Assembly (NCBI GenBank): GCA_046331705.1
Contig: JAXLQJ010000023.1
Coordinates: forward strand, 1 to 64,000
From: JADJOY01 sp046331705 [NCBI: bacterium]
Lineage (GTDB): Bacteria > JADJOY01
Direction: 5' to 3'
Length of the DNA stretch: 64,000 nucleotides
Shown here one piece after another: positions 35,888-44,981 of the stretch. A model generated the notes under the pieces. That model made no database searches. It was not told the origin of the DNA and saw only the letters and a list, made by a program, of their open reading frames with translations. Each line of letters begins with the position of its first letter. Within the stretch, counting starts at the first letter, position 1. Both the position numbers and the translations under genes were made by a program.

Positions 35888-36787
35888 TCAGCCCTTGAAC
35901 ACCACGGTGAGCCGATGGTCGCGGAGCTCGAGGTCGTGAGCGGAGGTGGCGACGCGTTGGACCTCGGGCGCGTCGAGACGCAAGCGCGCCAGCGGCCGAT
36001 GCGCGCGGCCGTGCCAGGGGCACACCAGGGCGTCGCCGTCGTGCCGCGCGTCGTCGAGGCAGGCGCCATCGTGGGCGCACATGCGCGGGTAGACGCGCAG
36101 CTCTCCGTCGCGAGCCTCGACGCGCACGCCGTCGTGTCCGTCGCTGCCGAGCAGAACGGTGCGCGGCTGGCCGTCGAAAGGGCCGACTTCCTGCCGCCAC
36201 CCCGCGCCGGCGGAAACGGGCGCCACGACGTTGTCCTGCGCGAGGTTCAAGGAGCCGCGATAGGTCGCGGGAGAGTCGTTGGTGAAGCCATAGCCGCGCC
36301 CACGCAGCGCGGCCCGCCGTGCGCGCAGCGGCAAATCCTCGCGGTCGATGCGCTCGTGATTGCGCAACAGGATGCGGCCGATCCACGGATGGAAGAGCTT
36401 GAGCCAGCGCGGCGAGCCCACGTGAAAGCACGTCTCGACGCGCGCCTTGCCCTCGACGCTGGAAAAGCTCGACTCGGAGAAGAGCACGAAACACGCGAAG
36501 CTCGTGAAGTAGAAGTGGCGCCCTGGCGCGACCGCGAAGTGAGCGACGCTCAAGGGCAGCCGAAATCCCGCCACGCGCTGAAAGAGGAAGCTCGCCGAGC
36601 GATCGTCGGATACCGCCACCGGCACCGCGCCGAGCGCGCCGTGGACATGCGCCACGTGTGCCAGGTCGCGTTGATTCCAGTCCACGTCGCTGGGTGCGTA
36701 GCGGCCGACCTCGACCCACTCGAAACGCGAGAAGACGTAGCCGTCGCGCTCGAGATCGCGCCGCACGTCCGCGAGCGAGCGCTCCAT
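35888..36787 (-). CDS. Rieske [2Fe-2S] protein with C-terminal Rieske domain
   Basis: A 299-residue protein. The C-terminal about 95 residues are a Rieske domain: Cys237-Ala-His239 and Cys256-Pro-Trp-His259 give the two-Cys two-His cluster. The N-terminal about 200 residues resemble an SRPBCC-type pocket (HFYFTSFACFVLFSES, then REDLPLRARRAALRGRGYGF), the fold of Rieske oxygenase catalytic domains. The order is reversed compared with classical oxygenases. The metal triad of the catalytic iron is not obvious. It lies 100 bases downstream of a UbiA prenyltransferase, so a prenylated or quinone-like substrate is possible. Confidence 0.75.
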   Translation of the reverse strand: MERSLADVRRDLERDGYVFSRFEWVEVGRYAPSDVDWNQRDLAHVAHVHGALGAVPVAVSDDRSASFLFQRVAGFRLPLSVAHFAVAPGRHFYFTSFACFVLFSESSFSSVEGKARVETCFHVGSPRWLKLFHPWIGRILLRNHERIDREDLPLRARRAALRGRGYGFTNDSPATYRGSLNLAQDNVVAPVSAGAGWRQEVGPFDGQPRTVLLGSDGHDGVRVEARDGELRVYPRMCAHDGACLDDARHDGDALVCPWHGRAHRPLARLRLDAPEVQRVATSAHDLELRDHRLTVVFKG

Positions 36788-36887
36788 GGTCAGCCTCGGC
36801 CGGCTCGCGGCGAGTGGCGGCCCGCCGTCGACGCCGTTCCGTGCAGGCGGCGGCTCGGTCGCATCGGCGCCGGCACGGCGAATCCCG

Positions 36888-37829
36888 TCACGCGCCGAAT
36901 GCGCAGACCGCGAAGAGCAACGCAGCGAGACCGAGCGCGAGCCGCCGGTGGCGGATGCGCAGGCGCGCGGCGTCGGCAGGTCGTCCGCCGTGCAGCACCA
37001 GCGCGGCGGCGCTCACCGTGATCGCGGCCAGCCAGCGAGGCGCGCTCGACGGCCCGGCCGCGAGAAACGCGACGGCCACCGCCAATCCGAGCCACGCCGC
37101 GGCGACCAGCGTCGTGCGCCCGCCCCACGTCACCGCGGTGCTGTGCACCGCCGCGTGCAAGTCTTCGTCGCGGTCCGCGACCTCGTGGATGAGCTGGGCC
37201 TGGGTCTGGAGCGTCACGAACGTCGCCAGCAGCAGCCCGAAATGAGGCGCCGTCGCCCAATCGCCGATCAGGAACGCGAGCGGCGCGAAGATCCCGCAAT
37301 TGGTGATGGTCGAGAGCAGCGGCAGACGCTTGAGTCGGGGACCCACGCTGTAGAGGCTGGCCCAGAACACCGACAGCACCGCGGGCAGCACGTGCACTCG
37401 CGGCGCGGCAGCCGCGAGCACCACCGCCGCGACCGCGCACCCGGCGACGGCGACCGCAACCGCGGGCGGCACGCGCGTCACGCGCACCAGCGGGTTCTTG
37501 GATGCGCTCACATCGTCGTGGCGATCGGCGATGGCGTTGAGGCCGTAGGCGTACCCGAGGCAGAGCGCCGCCACCCCTGCCGCCGGCGCGTAGGCACGCG
37601 CCGCGTCCACCGGATGGCGTGCCAGCTCACCCACGAGGGGGATCGCCGGCGCCAGGACGAAATGCGCCCATTGGCGCGCGCGCAGCACCGACCACGCGCC
37701 CGCGACCTCGGTCGCGCGCTGCGGAACGTCCTCTTCGCGACACGTCGGCGCCGTCACGCCCGCCGCTGGAACGCCCTGCTGCGGGGGTAAAGCGGACGCG
37801 ACGGGTTGTTCGACCGCGAGCTCGACCAA
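36888..37829 (-). CDS. UbiA-family prenyltransferase
   Basis: A 313-residue membrane enzyme with about eight helices. The two Asp-rich Mg/pyrophosphate motifs are NAIADRHDD (98-106, equal to NDxxDxxxD with the first Asp replaced by Ala) and ADRDEDLHA (about 217-225). The family attaches prenyl groups to aromatic or porphyrin acceptors (ubiquinone, menaquinone, heme O, chlorophyll). It does not carry signatures letting me name the acceptor. Neighbours are a Rieske protein and a b/c-cytochrome. Confidence 0.82.
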   Translation of the reverse strand: MVELAVEQPVASALPPQQGVPAAGVTAPTCREEDVPQRATEVAGAWSVLRARQWAHFVLAPAIPLVGELARHPVDAARAYAPAAGVAALCLGYAYGLNAIADRHDDVSASKNPLVRVTRVPPAVAVAVAGCAVAAVVLAAAAPRVHVLPAVLSVFWASLYSVGPRLKRLPLLSTITNCGIFAPLAFLIGDWATAPHFGLLLATFVTLQTQAQLIHEVADRDEDLHAAVHSTAVTWGGRTTLVAAAWLGLAVAVAFLAAGPSSAPRWLAAITVSAAALVLHGGRPADAARLRIRHRRLALGLAALLFAVCAFGA

Positions 37830-37953
37830 GCCTGAGAACCGTGAGCGTGTCGCAGGGGAGCCAGCGCGGACTCTACCGGCGCGCGTTTCGCAGAGTCAAC
37901 GAAACTCCGCGCGTTTCCTCGGATGGGGGCGCGATTCCAGAGCTCCGCCGCGA

Positions 37954-40266
37954 CTACGAGGGTCGACCCACGGCGAGGTCGGCGACCACCTCGCCGACAC
38001 GCACGATCGGCAGCGTGGGACCGGGCGCACCGACGATCCGCTCCACGAGCGCGGGGTCGAGACGGCGGTAGTTCCACGCGGCCTCGACGTGGAACGAGCA
38101 GCCGTCCGCCGTGGGATCACACGCGAGCGTGGAGCGATCGAGCCTCACCTCGTGGTTCCCCACCACCGGAATCCGTCCCAGCTCCACGACCTCGTGCACG
38201 GCGTGGAGCCGATGGTCGTGGATCGGCTCGCCGGCGGCGTCCCGCAGCCGATGACCGAGCTGGGGTGCGCCATCGGGCCCGTTCGCGCCGACCTCGAGGA
38301 CGATGCGCCCGGCGGCGTCGGTGGCGCGCGCCGACAACCACACCTGGAAGAGATCGGTGGGACCGCTCGGGAAGGCGTGTCCGATCTGCCCCGAGTTCCG
38401 GGTGCGAATCACCAGCGCGTCGTCCGCGAGCTCGGCCTCCATGACCAGCAGCGGCCCGGGCGTGGCTTGCGGTGGCCGCTGCGCCGCGAGCGCTTGCTCG
38501 TCGAACGGCTCGCGGCCCGCGGGCGGCAGCGGCGTGTGGCCGGAGAGCGCGGCGACCACCTCGCTCACGCCCTCCTCGCCGTGCCCCACGGCGGCCACGT
38601 AGGTGCTCGCGGCGAGGAAGCGGTGGTCGTGGACGGGCGTGCCATAGGCGCGCTGGTAATGGGTCATGTGGCACGAGGTGCAGGTGATCCCCGCATCCGC
38701 CGCGGGCGACGTGCGCCACGACGAGTACTGGTCCTGAAGCGGCTCGGTCATGCGGCCGTGCGTCGACGGACCGAGGGTCTGCACGTGACAGGGCCGGCAC
38801 GAGCTCGCGTCGTGGATCGCGAACCGGTAGCGCTCGCGGTGTCGTTCGAGGCGGCTCGAGACGAGCGTGTTCTGGATCAGCCGGCGCGCGCCGGGGACGC
38901 GATCGAGGTGCTCTCCGAGTCCGGGGCGCTCGATGAGCAGCGAAAAGCCGTCTGCGCCGAGCGGCTTGGCCGTCAGCGCGCCGTCGGCGTCGCCGGCGGG
39001 AGTGGTGCGATGGCACGAGACGCAATGCACTCCCGCCCGATAGCCCTCGCTCTCCACCACCGCGTCGAAGCTCGCGCCCACCGGGTCGCGCGCGTGCGGC
39101 GCATGACAGCGCAGACAGACGCGCACCTCCTCCGGGCCACGCTGGTCGCGGAGTTGGCGCAGCATCGCGGTGAAGAGCGGGTTGGCCGCGGCGCGCGCGT
39201 GCGAGGAGCGGGACCAGCCGTAGACCACGTCCACGTGGCAGCTGTCGCACGCCGCCGGCAGCACCACGCTGAAGCCCGCGCCCATGGGCGCGAGCGCGTC
39301 GTCGTCGCTCTCGAAGCGCCCCACGCGCGCGCTTCCCGCGATCGTGACGATGGCCGTGACCAGGATCGCCAGCACGAACGTCGGCGCGGCCGCGCGCCGC
39401 AGCGGCTCCGACCACGGATAGGCGCGGCGTGCCGGGTTCGCCAGCCGTGCCGCGCGGGTCCGCGCCGAGCGGACGTGCGCCAGCACCAGCACCAGCGCGA
39501 TCCACGACGACGAGACGTGCACGAACCACGGGATCGGCAGCTTCTCGAGCCCTGGCACCCGCGCATAGAGCATGAGCCCGAACGCCGTTCCGGCGCCGCC
39601 GATCGCGGCGACCAGGCACGTCAGCATCGCCAGGCCGCCGAGCCCGCCTGGCGTGCGCGTGACGTTGCCGGTGCTGCGCGCGACCGCCCACAGCACGATC
39701 GCGGCGATGCCGACGCCGATCACCAGCACCCGGGGCGCGTTCGAGCCCGTGGCGACGGCGATCAACACGAACACCACCAGCACTCCCGCCAGGCCGATCG
39801 CGAGCGAGGCGGCGCGCCCCAGTCCGACGACACGCACCGCCGCCAGCAGAGCGACGATGCCGCCGCCGATGAAGAGCGCGCGGACATGACCCGCGGTGTA
39901 AGGCCCGTGAGTCACGATGTACGCGACCGCCAGCGCGACCGCGAGCGCCAGCGCCGCGAGCTTCTTCGCCTGGAAGGGCTGATCCGGCGCGAGCCAGGTG
40001 CCGCCGAAGAGCGCCCGCACGGCGAGGATCGGCTTGCGCGTCGATTTCCGCGCCGCGCGCTCGGGCGCCGCGAGCGTCTGCGCCAGATGGACCGCGACGT
40101 ACGCGATGCCCAGCACGATCACGATCAGCCCCGCCGCGGCGTGGGCGAGCTCGACGAACTGGATCGCGAGCGCCGGCCGCGATTGGGTCCAGGTGAACGC
40201 ACCGCTCGCGGCGAGGAAGAGCAGTAGCCCCGCCAGCACTCCCCTGAGCCGGCTCTCGGTGCTCAA
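37954..40266 (-). CDS. Fused membrane b-type / pentaheme c-type cytochrome (copy 1)
   Basis: A 770-residue protein. The N-terminal half has about eight or nine TM helices. Two helices each carry a His pair, His42/His60 and His250/His264, suitable as b-heme ligands. After the last helix (about 295-312) a periplasmic part has five CxxCH c-heme sites at Cys340, 384, 415, 490 and 529, followed by a beta-rich C-terminal domain (about 590-760). It looks like a quinol-to-periplasm electron conduit in one chain. I know no named family with this build. A paralogue with the same layout is at 53116-55368. Confidence 0.8.
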   Translation of the reverse strand: MSTESRLRGVLAGLLLFLAASGAFTWTQSRPALAIQFVELAHAAAGLIVIVLGIAYVAVHLAQTLAAPERAARKSTRKPILAVRALFGGTWLAPDQPFQAKKLAALALAVALAVAYIVTHGPYTAGHVRALFIGGGIVALLAAVRVVGLGRAASLAIGLAGVLVVFVLIAVATGSNAPRVLVIGVGIAAIVLWAVARSTGNVTRTPGGLGGLAMLTCLVAAIGGAGTAFGLMLYARVPGLEKLPIPWFVHVSSSWIALVLVLAHVRSARTRAARLANPARRAYPWSEPLRRAAAPTFVLAILVTAIVTIAGSARVGRFESDDDALAPMGAGFSVVLPAACDSCHVDVVYGWSRSSHARAAANPLFTAMLRQLRDQRGPEEVRVCLRCHAPHARDPVGASFDAVVESEGYRAGVHCVSCHRTTPAGDADGALTAKPLGADGFSLLIERPGLGEHLDRVPGARRLIQNTLVSSRLERHRERYRFAIHDASSCRPCHVQTLGPSTHGRMTEPLQDQYSSWRTSPAADAGITCTSCHMTHYQRAYGTPVHDHRFLAASTYVAAVGHGEEGVSEVVAALSGHTPLPPAGREPFDEQALAAQRPPQATPGPLLVMEAELADDALVIRTRNSGQIGHAFPSGPTDLFQVWLSARATDAAGRIVLEVGANGPDGAPQLGHRLRDAAGEPIHDHRLHAVHEVVELGRIPVVGNHEVRLDRSTLACDPTADGCSFHVEAAWNYRRLDPALVERIVGAPGPTLPIVRVGEVVADLAVGRPS

Positions 40267-40338
40267 CGCGCGCTCCTCATCGCACGTTCCTCCCGAGACG
40301 CGAGGCCGCGGGCGATCGATCCGGGCCGCGGCACGCGC

Positions 40339-41070
40339 TCACCCGGGGTTCGGCGCAGCGGGAGACGGCGCGATCACCGCGCCGTGCTCGCGCAAGACGC
40401 GCCACCAGCCGTTGAGCCCGAGCAGCATCGCCAGCGTGCCGCCGAAGCCGAGCACGATCACGTGCGCGAAGATCGGCCCTGGCGAGAACAGGAAGATGCT
40501 GCCGATGGACGTCCACCCCAGCATCGATACGCCGAAGGGCAGCAGCGCGAGCCACAGCACCTGGAACGCCGTGCCGGCGCGACGCAGCGCGCACTGGTGG
40601 AGCCAGCGCCCCAGCAGCAGGTAAGCGGGGATTCCGGCCAGCACCGCCAGTAGCGGGAGGGTGCGGAACCTCCAGGTGTAGAGGCTCACGAAGACACACG
40701 GCGGATACAGCGTGCCGAGGAAGAGCCGCCGTGCGAAGCGCAGCAACGCGTCGCTGGGCGGAGTCGTGAGGCTGTCGGGATTGCGGCTCATGCGGAAGCC
40801 GAGCCAGCCGGCGAAGACGATCGTCCACGAGCACGCGCTGAACAGGAACAGCAAGTTCATCTTGTACTCGGGGCTCATGCGGGGCGGCGAGAACGCGGTC
40901 GCGTACATGGTGAGCTTGTACATGTGGATCCACATGACCTGCCCGCCGCTCGATGGAACGAAGGTGGCGACGATGAGCGCGATGGCGCCGCGTCGCAAGC
41001 GTTGCCGATGACGCTTGCCGATCTCCTCGTCCGCCGCCTCTACCGCTGGATTGTCCACGTTCTGCACCAT
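40339..41070 (-). CDS. Polytopic membrane protein with PSSGG-VMW motif (copy 1)
   Basis: A 243-residue protein with about six TM helices. VPSSGGQVMWIHM (38-50) follows the first helix and SACSWTIVFAGWLGF (about 76-91) marks the next; both segments recur in the paralogue at 55995-56735. I recognise no family. It starts 72 bases upstream of the fused cytochrome on the same strand, so it probably works with it, perhaps as a membrane partner or assembly factor. Confidence 0.7.
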   Translation of the reverse strand: MVQNVDNPAVEAADEEIGKRHRQRLRRGAIALIVATFVPSSGGQVMWIHMYKLTMYATAFSPPRMSPEYKMNLLFLFSACSWTIVFAGWLGFRMSRNPDSLTTPPSDALLRFARRLFLGTLYPPCVFVSLYTWRFRTLPLLAVLAGIPAYLLLGRWLHQCALRRAGTAFQVLWLALLPFGVSMLGWTSIGSIFLFSPGPIFAHVIVLGFGGTLAMLLGLNGWWRVLREHGAVIAPSPAAPNPG

Positions 41071-41182
41071 GACCGCTGCCGCCTCGCGTCGAGGGTGTGG
41101 ATGGATGCGGCGCCGCGACGATGCGTCGCGACGACGCGCACGCCGGCTCGCCGGCGCGTGACGCCGGCGGGCCGAGCGAGGC

Positions 41183-44100
41183 TCATTTCCCGGCGATCGC
41201 GAAGAGCCGCGAACGCGTGGTGACGAAGAGCACGCCTTGGTGGGCGACGGGGGTCGTGTAGATCGGGCTGCCCATGTTGATCTCGCGGATCAGCTGCTTT
41301 TCCTTGCCGTGCTTCAGGATCGCGATGTCGCCGTCCTCGTCCGCCTGGTAGACCTTGCCATCGGCGACGAACGGCGACGACCAGATCGCCGCCATCGCGT
41401 CGTACGTCCAGTAGAGCTTTCCGGTCGCGACGTCGAGGCAATAGAGGAAGCCCGACAGATCCGCCGCGTAGAGCAAACCGACGGCGATCGCCACCGACGC
41501 GATGGTGCGGTGGAAGTCCTCGCCGCCACGGGTCCAGATCAAGCCGCTCTGGGTGATGTCGCCGCGCTTGCTGGCGTCGATCGCGTAGAGGTGGCCGACG
41601 CCCTCGCCGTGCTCCGGGTCCTGGCCCACCGCCACGTACACCTTGCCGTCGCGGAAGACCGGCATCGCGATGATGTTGTTGCGGGTGCCGCCGCCGCCGA
41701 GGTCCCAGACCGCGTTCTTCGGGTTGCAGTCGAACTTCCACAAGAGCTCGCCGGTCTCGGGAACGAACGAGTAGAGCCAGCCGTCGCCGCCGGCGAACAC
41801 CACCTGCGGGACGCCGCCGGCCTCGCCATACGACGGGCTCGACCAGCTCCCGTGCAGGATGTTGTTGCCGGGGAGGTTGCTCTTCCAGAGCAGCTTCCCG
41901 GTCGCTTGCTCGAGGGCCACGAAGCTCGGCGCCTCGGGATTGGGGATGTTGATGTGTCCCTCGTCCACGCCGTTGCCGGTGACGGCGAACAGGATGCCGC
42001 CCTTCGCCATCGGCGAGGACGCCGCCATGTTGTGCGGGAAGACGCCCAGCTCCGTCATCAGGTTGTACTTCCAGACGATGTCGCCGGCGGCGGAGCCGGG
42101 CTCCGTCTCGGCGGTGAAGGGGCCGTCGTTCTGGCCGTCGCGGAAGCCCTCGGTGTCCGCGCACACGATCTCGCCTTGGTTGGAGACGTAGTAGAGGCGA
42201 TCGCCCTGCACGAAGGCGGTGGAACAGATGCCCTGCAACGGCCAGTCGTTGACCTGTCCGGTCGCTTGCTTCGGGTGGACGATCTGCCACAGGAACTCGC
42301 CGGTCTTCTCGTCGAACGCCATGACCACGCCGCGATCGCCCTGGATCTTCGGATCGCGTGGCGACTCGTTGTTGGTGCCCACGAACACCTTCTTCCCGAA
42401 CACCACGGGTCCGCCGTAGCTCTGCGAGCCGAGCTTCGCCTGCCAGCGGATGTTCTTGCCGCTCGTCACGTCCCAGTCGTCGGGCAGGTGCTTCTCGGCC
42501 GACGCCATGTTGCGAGCGATCGTCCCGCCGAGCATCGTCGCCGGCGGCTCGGGCTGCTTGCGGCGCGCGAGCAGCTCGGGGCTCGCCGCGGGCGCCGCGG
42601 GCGGCGATGTCGACGCGGCAACGGTGGACGCGGGCGGCGCCGCCGGCGGCGGGGAGCTCGGCGCCTCGGATGGCTTCGCGATGGCCTCGAGCGCAGCCAG
42701 CGCGGCGTTCGGCGCGACCTCGACGTTGTCGTAGTAGATGTCGACGGGCGAGTAGCCGTAGAGCCCGGGAGCGCCCTGGGTGACGCCGAAGAGGTCGTCC
42801 ACCTCGATCGTCCAGGCGCTCGGCTCGGCCTCCGACCGCGGCCAAACCTTGCCGCGCACCAGCACGTGGTGGTCGCCCTTCGGTTCGGTGCGCAGACGCA
42901 CCCGGTACCACGTGTCGGGCCGCCACGGGTACGGCACGGTGCGGGCCATGCGCAGCGCCGAATGCCACGAGCTCACCTGGATCGTCTGCAGCGCGCCCAA
43001 GAGCTCGAGGGTGTAGCCGCCGTTCACCAAGCCCATGTCCGCTCGTTCGGCGCCCTTTTGCCGGCTCATGAGATCGGCGGTGATCGTGTAATCGCGCCAC
43101 GACGCCGGTCCGAGGTAGGTGCGCGTGCGCTGCAAGCCGGTCGGCGCGGGGAACTTGTTGAGCAGCCGCTCGCCGTCGAGATCGGCGACCTTGAAGCGGC
43201 CGCCGAAGATCCAATACGGCACCGCTTGGCCCACCGGCAGCGTCGAGAAATCCTCGTGCCAGGGCGGCGGCGCGATCACGCGCACCCGGGCCTTGGCCGT
43301 GAGCTCGCCGAGCTTGGCGACCACGAAGCCCGCCTGGAACGCCGCGGTGCTCGCGGTGAAGCTCGATTCGCTGGATGCAGGAGAGCCGCTCGGCTCGAGG
43401 GTGCCGGCGAGTTTCTCGAGGCTCACGCTCGCGGGAGTGACCGGGCCGAGCGGACGGCCTTGGGCGTCGAACGCGCGAGCGCGGAATCGAACCTGTTCTC
43501 CGGGGGCGACGAGCACCTCCGCGGGAACCAGCGCGAGCGTGGCCGGCTCGCCGCCGCCTCGAGGAACGGGGGTGGGTGCCGCGAGGGCGGTCGCACCCGT
43601 GAAGGGCTTGCTGGGATCGCCCAGGCAATAGATCCCTTCCTCGGTGGTGAAGAAGACGCGCCCACCGGAGATCGCCACCGAGCCGTAGAGCTCGGCGGGG
43701 CGTCCGCCGGGCATCGTGATCTCGTCGCGATCGAGGAGCTTGGCGCCGTCGCGCCCCGCCTGGACGATGGAGAGCCGGCCGTTGACCTCGGTCGCGTAGA
43801 GCCGGCCATCGGCCCAGACTGGCGAGCCCTTGCCCACGGTGCCGAGCTTGAGCGGCGGCCATAGCGCCTTGCCCGTCGCGGCGTCGATGCCGTGCAGGTT
43901 GGCCGAGTCGTCGACCACGTAGAGGACTCCATCGTGGATGGTCGGCGAGGCGTAGCCGGCGCGCAGCTCCTCGATCCGCCAGCGCTCGGCGGACTGGGTG
44001 ACGTTGCCGCTGCCGGTCGCGTCGATCGCCACCACCGCGCCCATCACGCCGCTCTCGATGTTCTCGTCGGTGTGGGTCGCGTAGACCGTGGTGCCGTCCA

Positions 44101-44920
44101 CGACCACCGCGGTGTTGATGGCCTGCTTCGTGAGCTGGAACTCCCAGATCTTGCGGCCGGTGCGTGGCTCCAGCGAGTAGATCCAACCGTCCGCGCCGCC
44201 GCTCAGCATCTGCTCGCGGCCGCCGATGGTGGCGATGACCAGGTTCGACTGCGTGTTGAGGTCCGCCGCCGGCTTGCCTGGCGCCGAGGTCCAGGCGACC
44301 TCGCCCGTGCGCTTGTCGAACGCGTAGTAGCGGTGCGACGGCGGCTCGTAGCCGAGCACCGACGAGCTGATCACGTTCACGATCACCAGGTCCTCGAACA
44401 CGATCGGGTTCGCGGTGCGGCCGCCGTAACCGGAGAACCGGCCCTGCTCCTCGTGCAGCGCGCGCTGCCAGACCACGCGCCCGTCGCGATCGAAGCAGGT
44501 CAGGTGACCGTCCGAGCTCTGCGCGTAGAGGTTGCCGGTCTCGGGGTCGCCGGTCGGGCTCGACCAGCCCGCGCGATTGAACGGGATCGTGGTGTTGTGG
44601 GGGACGAGAGTGACCTCCCAGCGCTTGGTGCCGTCGGCGGCGTTCCAGCACGCCACGCGTTCGGCGCGGTCGTCGCCGCTGCCCTGACGCCCGAACGCGC
44701 ACACCCGTCCGTCGAAGACCACGGGAGTGGAGCGGCCGACGAAGTCGTCGCGCCACACCAGGTTCTCCTTCGCTCCGTCCCTCGACCACGACGCGACGAG
44801 CCCCGTTTCATCGGAGACTCCGTCCTGGTGCGGCCCGCGCCAGCTCGCCCAGTCGGAGGCGAAGGCGGGCGCGCCGAGGATCAACCACGAAGCGATGGCG
44901 GCGAGACGAGCGTGACGCAT
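41183..44920 (-). CDS. Secreted double PQQ-like beta-propeller with Ig- and LamG-like middle
   Basis: A 1245-residue exported protein. Signal peptide 1-21; first propeller about 22-440 beginning DWASWRGPHQDGVS; an Ig-like domain about 450-545; a LamG/concanavalin-like domain about 550-740; an Ala/Pro linker about 745-800; a second propeller about 805-1245. Blades follow the PQQ-like pattern (YAFDKRTGEVAWTS, YSFVPETGELLWKFD, YCLDVATGKLYWTYD). I see no vicinal disulphide or calcium/catalytic Asp of true PQQ dehydrogenases, so it is probably a binding or structural propeller rather than a quinoprotein enzyme. Confidence 0.85.
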   Translation of the reverse strand: MRHARLAAIASWLILGAPAFASDWASWRGPHQDGVSDETGLVASWSRDGAKENLVWRDDFVGRSTPVVFDGRVCAFGRQGSGDDRAERVACWNAADGTKRWEVTLVPHNTTIPFNRAGWSSPTGDPETGNLYAQSSDGHLTCFDRDGRVVWQRALHEEQGRFSGYGGRTANPIVFEDLVIVNVISSSVLGYEPPSHRYYAFDKRTGEVAWTSAPGKPAADLNTQSNLVIATIGGREQMLSGGADGWIYSLEPRTGRKIWEFQLTKQAINTAVVVDGTTVYATHTDENIESGVMGAVVAIDATGSGNVTQSAERWRIEELRAGYASPTIHDGVLYVVDDSANLHGIDAATGKALWPPLKLGTVGKGSPVWADGRLYATEVNGRLSIVQAGRDGAKLLDRDEITMPGGRPAELYGSVAISGGRVFFTTEEGIYCLGDPSKPFTGATALAAPTPVPRGGGEPATLALVPAEVLVAPGEQVRFRARAFDAQGRPLGPVTPASVSLEKLAGTLEPSGSPASSESSFTASTAAFQAGFVVAKLGELTAKARVRVIAPPPWHEDFSTLPVGQAVPYWIFGGRFKVADLDGERLLNKFPAPTGLQRTRTYLGPASWRDYTITADLMSRQKGAERADMGLVNGGYTLELLGALQTIQVSSWHSALRMARTVPYPWRPDTWYRVRLRTEPKGDHHVLVRGKVWPRSEAEPSAWTIEVDDLFGVTQGAPGLYGYSPVDIYYDNVEVAPNAALAALEAIAKPSEAPSSPPPAAPPASTVAASTSPPAAPAASPELLARRKQPEPPATMLGGTIARNMASAEKHLPDDWDVTSGKNIRWQAKLGSQSYGGPVVFGKKVFVGTNNESPRDPKIQGDRGVVMAFDEKTGEFLWQIVHPKQATGQVNDWPLQGICSTAFVQGDRLYYVSNQGEIVCADTEGFRDGQNDGPFTAETEPGSAAGDIVWKYNLMTELGVFPHNMAASSPMAKGGILFAVTGNGVDEGHINIPNPEAPSFVALEQATGKLLWKSNLPGNNILHGSWSSPSYGEAGGVPQVVFAGGDGWLYSFVPETGELLWKFDCNPKNAVWDLGGGGTRNNIIAMPVFRDGKVYVAVGQDPEHGEGVGHLYAIDASKRGDITQSGLIWTRGGEDFHRTIASVAIAVGLLYAADLSGFLYCLDVATGKLYWTYDAMAAIWSSPFVADGKVYQADEDGDIAILKHGKEKQLIREINMGSPIYTTPVAHQGVLFVTTRSRLFAIAGK

Positions 44921-44981
44921 GTGTCCTCCGCGGAGGGGAAGGCGAGTCTACCCAGCATCGAGCCGCATGGGCTCGCGGCGC

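Noticed and set aside
38089-40227. 712-residue open frame opposite the first fused cytochrome
   Set aside because: Antisense shadow. The minus strand has five CxxCH motifs and membrane helices with a matching paralogue.
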